Positions 1 through 8,472 of a stretch of 17,937 nucleotides of DNA are shown here, piece by piece. The position numbers and the translations under genes are program-made. Positions within the stretch are counted from its first letter, which is position 1; each line of letters begins with the position of its first letter. A model generated the notes under the pieces. The model saw nothing but the letters and a program-made list of their open reading frames with translations. It was not told where the DNA came from and searched no databases. Origin of the DNA: Helicostylum pulchrum. Its lineage: Eukaryota; Mucoromycota; Mucoromycetes; Mucorales; Mucoraceae. Location: contig JAIXMO010000125.1 of assembly GCA_025677825.1 (NCBI GenBank), positions 1 through 17,937 on the forward strand, written 5' to 3'.

Positions 1-137
1 ATTGAGACTACTTGAAATTCAAATAGAGGGAATGCTGTTTGAAGGCAATTACGAACGATCTCGGTCTGAACAAGGGCAAGTTGAGACTTGCGAGTACCGA
101 TATTAATAACTCTTTTTTGTTCTACTGTACTGACCAT
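1..137 (-). CDS. HEM3: Porphobilinogen deaminase (hydroxymethylbilane synthase), N-terminal part, cut by the window edge
   Basis: Reading the minus strand from the ATG at 137-135 gives 45 codons plus two bases, with no stop, running off the left end. The protein begins MVSTVEQKRVINIGTRKSQL and continues with ALVQTEIVR and a FP-x-FEF segment. The block RVINIGTRKSQLALVQT is the N-terminal signature of porphobilinogen deaminases (the human enzyme has RVIRVGTRKSQLARIQT). The enzyme joins four porphobilinogen units into hydroxymethylbilane in haem synthesis, in the cytosol of fungi. The arginine and lysine of GTRKSQLA lie in the substrate/cofactor-binding cleft in this family. The start is chosen because family homology begins about eight residues after this Met. 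No intron falls in the visible part. The rest of the enzyme, including the cofactor cysteine, is outside the window. The gene is divergent from the permease at 2232. Confidence 0.9.
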   Translation of the reverse strand, partial: MVSTVEQKRVINIGTRKSQLALVQTEIVRNCLQTAFPLFEFQVVS

Positions 138-2231
138 ATTAAAAGAAAGAAACAAAGAGTGAGTGTGTGTGTGTGAGAGTGAGGGGGGTGAAGGTAGAAA
201 TAAAGAAACAGTTTATTTTCTACCTTGTTAAATCAATTTTTTTTAGTGTCCGAACTATTTGTAAACAGGGACTCAGCCAATAATCCGGGAGATCATTAAA
301 ACCGAGTTTGCAATTAGCCAAACTAATAGAGTTTTGGATACTATACAGTTCTCTCTTTGGTCTACTATCTTAAAATAAAAGGAAGAGATAGAGATACAAA
401 TATTACAGGTCAACAATAAAAGGCCAGGCAATAGCTAAAATGCTAAATAAGAAAGCGTTACACTAATTTTCTACAAAACTTCGCATTATATAAAGCTGCG
501 AGATAATCGGTAGAACCATAATGGATGTTTAGCAATAATGTATTTCGTTTCAATGATATCATTTAAACTGTAGTAAAGTCTGAAGGTTGGCCAGAGAAAA
601 AAAGTTTATTTTACTAGCGAGATTTTTAAAAGAAAGGTAGGCAAATGATATTGGGGGTTTGCTTTAAAAATAAACGAAAGAAGGTACCGTGTGTCGAACC
701 TCGGGACTTATTTACCGGAGAAGGAACATTGTTACGTGTACTTCTTTTTTTTTAAAAAAAAAGCAATGTGCAAGAGTATACAGGTGAAAGTAAATAATCA
801 AATGTATTTAATTTCCGTTCATCATCGGCATCCTGTGTTCGTGTTCTATAAAAGACTATTCGTCTTTGCTAGTTACACGCTAGTAATATTGGATAAGGAA
901 AGTGCTTCGTGTAAATGTACAAATATAAACAAAATAATATAGCTTTAAACGCCATTTTACGGCATACCCGGCTTAAATATCTCTGGTGTCAAAGCCAACT
1001 TTATTTTTTACATCGTGTGCTACGTTCTTGGAATTCTAAGGGGAGTCAGACCTTCTTAAATTGTTAGAATTATATATTCAATTATAAGTGAATTTAAACT
1101 TTTTTTTTTGGCTAACGTTACGCTGTTTTTTTTATTCTGTAGTTATTTCCTTCTTTAAAGTACAGTCCAGAAAACTGTACTTATTTGGTATTGAGGTAAT
1201 ACGTATCTAAAAAAAAGCATATCTTGCAAAAAAACGAGATTACCTTTCGGACTTTTTCCTATTCTATTTGAAGCTCCTCATTCGCGCACATGTTTCATTC
1301 CTTATGTTTCTGGTGGATCCATGAAAAAAGTCAAGAGCAAAAAGGTACTGGACCAAAATACTTCAGAGTATAAAAAAGACAAGTATCAGTTTTTAGAGCA
1401 AAAAGCAATTGCTTTAAGCGATTCAATATCTAAAAGCGATTTAAATGTTTCAGAAGCTGAAAAGTAGAGCTTTTTTTTCTTGGTAAAAGATGCAAAATGA
1501 CAGTTATAAATAGGATAAACTAACAATGATCATTTTGATAAGTGCAGACTACAGATACAATCTTGTTGACTTGATGAATATCATGTACATGAACTAAAGG
1601 AAAGGGCCTGTAAATCAGATCTGTGGATTTGTTTTTTTTCCTTTTTTTTTGGGAAAGAAATATACTACTATTTTTCTATTCAACATAGAATGCCGATAGC
1701 ATATTACGTAGAAGTGAGCAGGTTCATTCTTGTGTATTTCAAAGGCGTTCAAAAGACCTTTTGATGATGAATTGTCCAGAAAAAAAATCCAAGTCCGCCT
1801 AATTTTTTAGCACCATAGAAACAGATGATTGAGGGAGTAGTAAACTGAATATGAAAAAAAGATTTTTTAGTTTTAAATTTTTCAAGCAACGTTTTGTTTT
1901 CTTATTACATGAATTTAAAAAATAGTACATAAAAAACAATACGTAAAGAAATTAACAAATAAGACATCTTTCATCTTACAGTAATATCGCCTTATTTAGT
2001 AAAAAAATAAACACAAGAAAGAAAAACAGACAAAACGTAAAAAAGATGGTGAAACCTTTGACAGAAAGTAAAAAAAAAAAGTAATAGGGCAAGTTTTCTT
2101 CGGAAATGAATTTGATAATCTAAGCAATTTGACCATAAAAAGATTTTCTTATAAAGATTTCTTTTTTTAATATTTTATTTCCGCTCCATTTTCTCTTTTC
2201 TTTTTCAAATTTTTTTTTGTTAGTATATACC
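138..2231. other. Divergent intergenic region between HEM3 and the permease
   Basis: About 2.1 kb without a recognisable gene. It must hold the promoters of HEM3 (leftward) and of the permease (rightward). Next to the HEM3 start lies a purine-rich stretch with a short (GT)6 run at 163-174. A perfect T9A9 palindrome sits at 745-762. Sites resembling fungal GATA-factor targets (HGATAR or close) occur at 1536-1542, 1694-1699 and 2113-2118, which could fit nitrogen control of a permease, but such short motifs are expected by chance in AT-rich DNA. A pyrimidine-rich stretch (about 2187-2219) directly precedes the permease ATG. A short lysine-rich open frame at 1321-1467 is listed separately. Confidence 0.6.
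1321..1467 (+). CDS. Small lysine-rich open frame, unknown; may be a relic
   Basis: I do not recognise this product. From ATG 1321 it reads 48 codons to TAG, beginning MKKVKSKKVLDQNTSEYKKD and ending with a Ser/Asp/Glu-rich tail. The same frame is open upstream of the ATG back to a TGA at 1192-1194, giving 91 sense codons in a very AT-rich spacer. The upstream part reads LPFGLFPILFEAPHSR, so the ORF could be an exon or decayed fragment of something larger. There is no membrane segment after the Met and no cysteine. No splice-linked exons could be built around it. It could be chance; confidence is low. Confidence 0.2.
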   Translation: MKKVKSKKVLDQNTSEYKKDKYQFLEQKAIALSDSISKSDLNVSEAEK

Positions 2232-4252
2232 ATGTTTAAAGGAAAACGATCAAGGAAGAATGGAGAAGACGGCGAATCAAGTAGTCGACATAATGAAAAT
2301 ATCGAAGAAATCAATATGAGCGATACAATGAGATCACGTAATACACCTACAGACGATAAAAACGCAAGTGGCGAGTTTTTTGAAGATGCTGGAAGAGTCT
2401 ATAGTAGAAGCGGTCAATCTGGTTCTATTGGCGATGTCGTTGACGATACTCCCAAATTACACAGAGGTTTAAAAGCTAGACATGTAATGTTTTTTTTTTC
2501 TGTATCACAAATATGACAATCAATCTAACTTTTTTGTTTATACAGTTAACCATGATTTCATTGGGTGGTACAATTGGTACAGGTTTGTTTTTGGCTTCTG
2601 GTGCTTCCGTGGCCAATGCTGGTCCGGGAGGTGCCTTAATCGCCTATTCCTTGATTGGTATTATGGTTTTCTTTATGATGGAATGTTTAGGTGAAATGGT
2701 ATGTGTATTTTTCTTAAGGAAGCTTATAAAGCAAAAAAAAAAAAGAAACTAATCCTTTTTTTTAGGCTACTTTTCTTCCTATTTCTGGTAGCTTTAATAA
2801 CTACGCTGGTAGATTTATCGACCCTGCTTTCGGTTTTGCTTTAGGCTGGAACTATTGGTATAATTGGGCTGTTACTGTTGCCGTAGAATTGGTAAAGTGT
2901 CTCTCTGTTTTTAATTTATTATTTTAATATATATTAACTTTTTTATATATATTAGACTGCAGGCTCTATGGTAATGGCTTATTGGTTACCTGATGTTCCA
3001 GGTGCTGTTTGGTCTGTTGTATTTTTAGTCATAATTTTAGGATTGAATTTATTCTCTGTTAAAGGTTACGGTGAAGCTGAATATTGGTTCGCTTTAATTA
3101 AGGTTTTGACGATTCTTATTTTCATCCTCCTTGGTATCTTGGTAGATACTGGTGTTTTGGGCGGTTACTATTATGGTGTTGAAACTTTCAACATGGGTGG
3201 TGTTCAAGGTCTTGGTATTCTCAGTACCTTCTTGACTGCCGGTTTCTCTTTCCAAGGTACAGAATTAATTGGTGTAGCTGCTGGTGAAAGTGAGGATCCT
3301 CGTAAGAACGTCCCCAAGGCCATTAAGCAAGTTTTCTGGCGTATTCTTTTGTTTTATATTCTCTCTATTTTAATTATTGGTTTAATTGTACCTTATAACG
3401 ATCCTTTGCTTTTAAGAGGTGACATTAGTGATATTTCCGTTTCTCCTTTTACATTGGTCTTTATTAAGGCTGGTATCGCACCTGCTGCACATATTATGAA
3501 CGCTGTTATTTTGACTACTGTATTATCTGCTGGTAACTCTGGATTGTACGCCTCTAGTCGTACTTTATTAGATCTTGCTAACGAAGGTAAAGCACCCAGG
3601 TTCTTCCGTAAGATTACCAAGAATGGTATTCCTATTTACTGTGTGCTTGCCACTGCTGTCATTGGTATGCTTGCCTTCTTGACTTCTCTTTTCGGTGATG
3701 GTGTTGTTTACAGATGGCTTTTAAATATTTCCGGTGTTGCTGGTTTTATTGCTTGGTTAGGTATCGCTGCCTCTCATTATCGCTTCCGTAAAGCTTATGT
3801 CTTACAAGGTTATAAGGTTGAAGATCTTCCTTTCAAGGCAAAAATTTTCCCTGCTGGTCCTGTTTTTGCCTTTGGTATCTGTTCTTTTGTTTTAGTCGGT
3901 CAAGGTTACGATGCTTGGTCTGCTGACCCTGTTGACCCATTGTCTTTGATTGCTGCTTATCTTGGTATCCCTATTGTAGTTATTCTTTATGCTGTATACA
4001 AGATTGTCAAGAAGTCCAAGTGGATTCCATTGATCGAAATTGATTTAGTTACTGGCCGTGAAGAATTTGAGTAAGTTTTTATTATTATTGTTGATATTAT
4101 CTTTTTACTAATATTTTCTTTTAAATAGTCTTAAAGATGAAGAGGATAGAAAGAAGGAAGATCCTTTGGAGAACGTTAGTATATTCAAGCCATCTACTTG
4201 GAAGCTTATTCCTTCAAACCTTAAGTCTTGGAGAGACGCTATCAATAATTAA
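2232..4252 (+). CDS. Amino-acid permease, APC superfamily, Can1/Lyp1-like (probably basic amino acids)
   Basis: The exons are 2232-2483, 2546-2698, 2766-2891, 2956-4070 and 4129-4252, joined by four GT-AG introns of 58-67 nt. They give 589 codons before TAA, the usual size for yeast-type amino-acid transporters. A hydrophilic, Ser/Asp-rich cytosolic N-terminus (about 1-80) is followed by GLKARH and the first helix with GGTIGTGLF (residues 91-99), the substrate-binding turn of the family. FSFQGTELIG (about 274-283) and GESEDPRKNVP (287-297) are the sixth-helix and following-loop signatures shared with Can1/Lyp1/Alp1 permeases; this is why basic amino acids are inferred as substrate. About twelve hydrophobic helices are visible. 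The charged C-terminal tail is encoded by the last exon. The protein should sit in the plasma membrane and import amino acids with protons. The start at 2232 is the first Met before the acidic tail. Substrate specificity is inference. Confidence 0.92.
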
Positions 4253-4299
4253 ATTTATACACTTTTTTTTATTTTAGACATTTACTTGTAAATATATTT

Positions 4300-4325
4300 C
4301 CCCCCCCCCCCCCCCACACACACCC
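4300..4325. repeat. C16 homopolymer followed by a short (CA)n run
   Basis: Sixteen consecutive C residues (4300-4315) run directly into ACACACAC. The tract lies about 48 bp after the permease stop codon, so it is probably in the 3' UTR of that gene. It is exceptional in a region whose other homopolymers are all A or T. The exact length could be affected by sequencing error. Confidence 0.9.
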
Positions 4326-4694
4326 ATTATTTTTCCCTTCATTTCTATTAGTCATATGAGGGATCTCATCACTCTAATAAATCATTTATTTTAGAAGTTT
4401 GTACACTAAAAAAAATATCTTCATTTAAAAAGTTTACTACATCTACCATGTATACATTCATGTTAGTTCGATCCGAAAATATAGCGCTAGTACTTTAGTA
4501 AACAAGCCGAACTCGATCTAGCGATATCCTTTTTTGGGCAAAAACCGATGATATAATTGCCAATTCTTGTGTTTTTTTTATGTAGATAAAAAAAAAAAAA
4601 AGTTTAGTTCGTTGCCCCGTTTTCGGTATAGGGGAATGTTACAAAGCCGCGATGAATTGATATCATGAACAATTGTATTCGTGATAAAACTCAC

Positions 4695-4818
4695 AGCCGG
4701 TACTTGTATTCTACCATAAGCATCTGTCATGGCCACTATAAAAAAGAAAGAAAGTAAACGTGTAACGTAACTCACGGAACGATCCAATGATAATAGAAAC
4801 AATATAAACCACTCGAAG
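4695..4818 (-). pseudogene. Two spliceable exon-like blocks encoding one membrane helix, unknown gene or relic
   Basis: On the minus strand, 4818-4776 and 4735-4695 can be joined across a 40-nt stretch that begins GTGAGT and ends TTTTTTATAG. The first block is preceded by an AG (4819-4820). The second ends at another perfect GTGAGT. Joined in frame they encode 28 residues: a hydrophobic helix containing VVYIVSIIIGSF followed by LAMTDAYGRIQVPA. The two GTGAGT donors, the pyrimidine-rich acceptor and frame agreement look like a real gene piece. However, no convincing start, further exon or stop was found, and 40 nt would be shorter than every other intron in this window. I do not recognise the family. 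It may be a gene relic or chance. Confidence 0.25.
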
Positions 4819-5131
4819 CTTTTTTTTTTTTACAAGCAAGCTAAAGCACATTGCGCCTATCGATAAATAAGGGGGAGACTACACCTTTTTTATGGTAGCA
4901 GCATTTACATGACGACAGTTAAAACTAAAGTATTTGTCTCGGCGATTACGAGAGAAGTTAAAGTTTTCTTTTCTTGTGACTGAAATAATTCCGGGAACAC
5001 CATTCATCCGTTTCTTTTTTTTTACTTATGAAGTTTTTAAATGTTTTAATCTCAAATTTGTTATTTTTGACTTTTTTCCACTGTATACTTTTTCTTCTTC
5101 TTCTTCTTTTTGTAATATTTTAATATAGACA

Positions 5132-7040
5132 ATGGCGAGAAAAACGTTTAAAACTATAGAGGTTGATGTAGATGCTGGAACTCATGATGACCGACTTTAC
5201 AACAAGGCATTTGAAGGCTTCAGAGCTACTTTAAGAAACCATTTATTACCTCTAGTACGTCGTGAGACTCCCATCTTGGCTTCCTTCCAGGTAATCGCTT
5301 ACAAAAAATAAAAAAAGGAATAAAATACTTATATACACACACACAGAAACGTATTCGTACTTCTGCTCTCGATAGTTATTTTGTTTGGACCGCCAATTTG
5401 GGTACGCATACTTTTTTCATGGTATTTTTACCTATTTTAATTTGGTTTGGAAACGCCGAACTTGGAAGAAAGTGAGTTTTAGTTTGAAACTAGTGATGGT
5501 GAAATACATACTAAAATGGATAACCCATTTTTTAGCGTTGCTTTTCTGACAGCCTCAGGTGTATTTTGGTCGGGATTTCTCAAGGTAAAAAAAAAAAGAA
5601 AGGATGGGAATTACACGTGCTACAAAAGCTTTTTCTTGTGTACTTATAAGTATTATAGGATTTTCTATGTCTTCCTAGACCTATGTCACCTCCTGTACAC
5701 AGATTAACAATGTCTCCATCGGTAGCCTTGGAGTACGGATTCCCTTCAACGCATTCGACAAATTCCGTCTCCGTTGCTCTCTTTCTTATATCCATGGCAT
5801 GCGAAAAGCTTGCCCCTGAATCACCTGCTAGAATAATTGCTACCATCAGTTGTACTTTTTACGCCGTCAGTGTTGTATTTGGTAGAATTTATTGTGGTAT
5901 GCATTCGATTACAGGTAACAACGTAATATAAAAAAACTGCATGATACAATCGTACTTATTATCTTCAACAGATTGTGTTGGTGGTACCATTTTGGCTTAT
6001 TTGGTTTATCTTGCACAATGGACTTTCAAGAATCAATTTAATGCATTGTTTACAAGTGATTCATACTGGGGTAAAAAAATAATAATTATGCACTAACAGG
6101 AGAGAATTAGTTTTTTCTAAATTTTTCTGTATATTTTTAGTATTTATGACTATTCCTATTTGTCTTATGCTTGTCTCTCTTCAGTAAGCTTAAAATGTGT
6201 AATTTATATATATATATATATATCTTATAACCTTTTTTATATTAGTCCTGATCCAATGGAGAGATGTCCTTGCTTTGAAGACAGGTAAATAAACTATAAG
6301 CAAAAAAAAAAAAGATTAAAAGGTCCAATACTAATTTTTTTGTTAGTGTTTGTTTTATGGGGGTTTTAATTGGATTAATGCCTGGTAGTTGGTTATGCAA
6401 CCGATCCGAATATTGTCAGTCTGGGTTATCGTCATCTGTACTTTCAACACAAATTGGTGTTTTCGGTCTACTTTTCTTATTAGCAAAATTGCTTGCTGGT
6501 AAAGTATACAACTGTTTTTTTTTTTAAAAAAACAAACAACTAAAATTTCATTATGTAGGTGTTGCTTGCTTATTTGTCTGGCGTATTGTCTGTAAAAAAG
6601 TCTGCTATTATATTTTACCACCTATTTATCGAGTTTTCAATCTTCCTCACCGTAAATTTGAAATTGGAGCCAGAACATACAAGAGTTTACGCCGAGAAAG
6701 TATCCACCCTGTACCTTCTGTATTAGATTTCCAATCCATGTCTGGAAATATGCAAGATCACGATCATGTGGGTATTCAATCCGCTATCGACCTTAGAGAA
6801 GCCCGTGAGACCCGAAACCAATTATCGTATCGTGGAGGTGTCAGAGAAGATATCCCTATCTCTACCGGTACAAAGGCACAAGAAGAAGTATACGATCCCA
6901 CTTGTCTTTTAATCGTTGAAGATGCGCCTCTTAGATATGACGTAGATATCGTCACCAAACTTATTGTTTATGCTGGTATTGGTATGGTGGCCGTTTACGT
7001 CGCCCCCATTTTATTCCAATTTATGTCGCAATGCATCTAA
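5132..7040 (+). CDS. LCB3: Long-chain base (sphingosine)-1-phosphate phosphatase, PAP2 family
   Basis: The exons are 5132-5290, 5347-5471, 5536-5584, 5659-5914, 5972-6070, 6141-6183, 6246-6284, 6347-6498 and 6559-7040, giving 467 codons before TAA; introns are 56-74 nt. The enzyme removes phosphate from phosphorylated sphingoid bases in the endoplasmic reticulum. All three motifs of the phosphatidic-acid-phosphatase type 2 fold are present: KDFLCLPRP (111-119), PSTHS (140-144) and GRIYCGMHSITD (186-197). The likely nucleophile is His193, with Asp197 as partner and His143 as acid. DSYFVWTANLGTHTFF in exon 2 and the CxPRPxSPP stretch match Lcb3/Ysr3-type phosphatases rather than other PAP2 enzymes. 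Several hydrophobic helices follow, then a hydrophilic stretch of about 90 residues and a final helix at the C-terminus. The start is the first Met of the frame. The first intron ends in a CA repeat rather than a pyrimidine tract. Confidence 0.92.
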
Positions 7041-7043
7041 AAA

Positions 7044-7071
7044 GATTGTGTGTACACACACACACACAATC
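7044..7071 (+). repeat. Perfect inverted repeat (10-bp stem) three bases after the LCB3 stop codon
   Basis: GATTGTGTGT (7044-7053) is matched by its complement ACACACAATC (7062-7071) around an eight-base ACACACAC loop. In RNA this would fold into a hairpin at the very start of the 3' UTR. It is built largely of a GT/CA dinucleotide repeat, so slippage could have produced it; the GATT/AATC ends are outside the repeat unit. Confidence 0.85.
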
Positions 7072-7562
7072 AAAATTATAATATCTATTCCCCCCTTTTT
7101 GTTTATCGTTACTGGTTCGTACATTCTATAGTATCCTTTTATATATATACATATATACGTATATATTCTTATTACTGCACTAATACTTTTTTTCCCTCCC
7201 TCAATATTACCTATATACACCCCTTGCTTTTTTTTTTCTTTCAAATAAATTTCTGTGGTTTATTTAAACACCAGGTACGCATAAATCCAGGTAACCAAAG
7301 TTACACACGCAACATACGCTCGGAAACATCTTGATTAACTAATCTAGATCCATTATACACTCTATAAAAACAAGGTTTGTTATCTTGTTAAAGTTTTCGT
7401 TAACATATATCCAATACACTCCTTTTTTTTGTTCTCAAGAAAAAAACTTTATCCGAAGTTTTGCTATCATTTTAATTTAAAAAATTGACTTCGAAAAAAA
7501 AAAGAAAGGTCCCCAAGTGGGTATATGTAATGCCATTAGAAATAAGTTACCTACTTTCTAAT

Positions 7563-7613
7563 AGTAGCACAAGTAGCACAAGTAGTAGAAGTAGTAGCAG
7601 TAGAAGAAGAAGC
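7563..7613. repeat. Imperfect AGT-AGN trinucleotide repeat
   Basis: Two copies of AGTAGCACA are followed by several AGTAG(A/C) units and an (AGA)n run. It lies in the spacer between two plus-strand genes. On the minus strand one frame reads Ser/Thr/Ala-rich, but no supporting start or splice sites were found, so I treat it as a simple repeat. Confidence 0.75.
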
Positions 7614-8472
7614 TGAAACATTAGAAAACAAGATTGAGAAAATAAAGTTTTCTATAAAAACTTGGGGAATTACTTTTTATGTAGAAATAAGTAAATAATC
7701 CCCTTAACAAAACGTATTGGGCATTTTTAACCATATCAGGAATCTTCAAAAAAAGAAGGTTTATCGCCGCTTACATTGATCCGGCGTGAAAAAAAAACCC
7801 TTAAAAGATACAGTTTTATTTCTATAGTTTACTAGAATTGATCTTTGTGCAAAAACAAAAAAAGGTACACTGCAAGAGAGAGAAAAAAAAAGCCGCATTA
7901 AATTGATCTCATACGACAAAAAAACAAACTTATATTCAAACATCAGATAACTCATTTCACTGCAAAAAAAAAAGCAAGCGTTAAAAGTCGGTCATACAAG
8001 ATAATAAAGCTTACTTTTAATTGAATTAAGATAACAATCAAGATAAGAATAGAGCGAGAAAAAAAAACGCGGATTTTTTTTTTTTAGTTAACTGTATTAA
8101 CAGAACAGATGTAAAAATACAAAGAGATATTTTGAAAGGATTACTAAATGTGTTAATAGGCAAACGGCAATTATCTAACAACTGTCAAAAAAAAAAAAGA
8201 TCCCGGTACAATAAGCCATCAAACAAAAACTTTAAAACTCAAATGATAAACCGGGTACATATGTCTTTTTGATGAATTTTGCTATGTGGTAAATGGCTGG
8301 AAAAAATAAACTATTTCCCACCCTCTCTTTAATCATCGTCTTACAGAAAAACTGTTTTGTTGAGCGGGGCTTTTTTAAACTTTTCTCACGATAAAAAGAA
8401 GGGGAATATTTGAAATTTTCTCTCTTTTTTTCTTTTTTCTTTTCCTCATACGTATTTTTTTTTTGCACCGAA

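Larger units (their letters stand above)
4253..5131. other. Intergenic region between permease and LCB3-like gene
   Basis: It holds the 3' UTR of the permease, including the C16 homopolymer at 4300-4315, and the promoter/5' UTR of the phosphatase gene. An 8-bp perfect inverted repeat (GTTTACTA at 4432-4439, TAGTAAAC at 4496-4503) lies in the middle. A (TTC)n pyrimidine run at about 5091-5106 precedes the phosphatase start, as is common in fungal 5' UTRs. Two exon-like blocks on the minus strand at 4695-4818 are listed separately. Otherwise I see nothing coding. Confidence 0.5.
7041..8472. other. Intergenic region between LCB3-like and leukotriene-A4-hydrolase-like genes
   Basis: This stretch contains the 3' UTR of the phosphatase gene, with a hairpin at 7044-7071 and an AATAAA at 7244-7249 that could serve polyadenylation. 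It also contains the promoter of the aminopeptidase gene, ending in a long T/C-rich tract (about 8415-8465) immediately before its ATG. A trinucleotide-like repeat lies at 7563-7613. Many short A runs are scattered through it. No open frame here looks like a gene. Confidence 0.55.

Noticed and set aside
691..942. Plus-strand ORF of 83 codons in the left spacer
   Set aside because: It reads straight through the T9A9 palindrome (Phe and Lys runs), starts at a non-ATG codon and has no recognisable domain or splice partners.
4462..4485. GTTCGATCC resembling a tRNA B-box
   Set aside because: The flanking bases do not form a T-arm stem and no acceptor or anticodon arm can be drawn.
4934..5128. ORF just upstream of the LCB3 start
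   Set aside because: It begins at TTG, runs through the T and TTC tracts of the 5' UTR as Phe/Ser runs, and has no homology pattern. A 5'-UTR intron ending at 5128 is conceivable but unsupported.
7050..7334. Plus-strand ORF after the LCB3 stop
   Set aside because: Low-complexity Tyr/Ile/His translation of CA and TA repeats in the 3' UTR.
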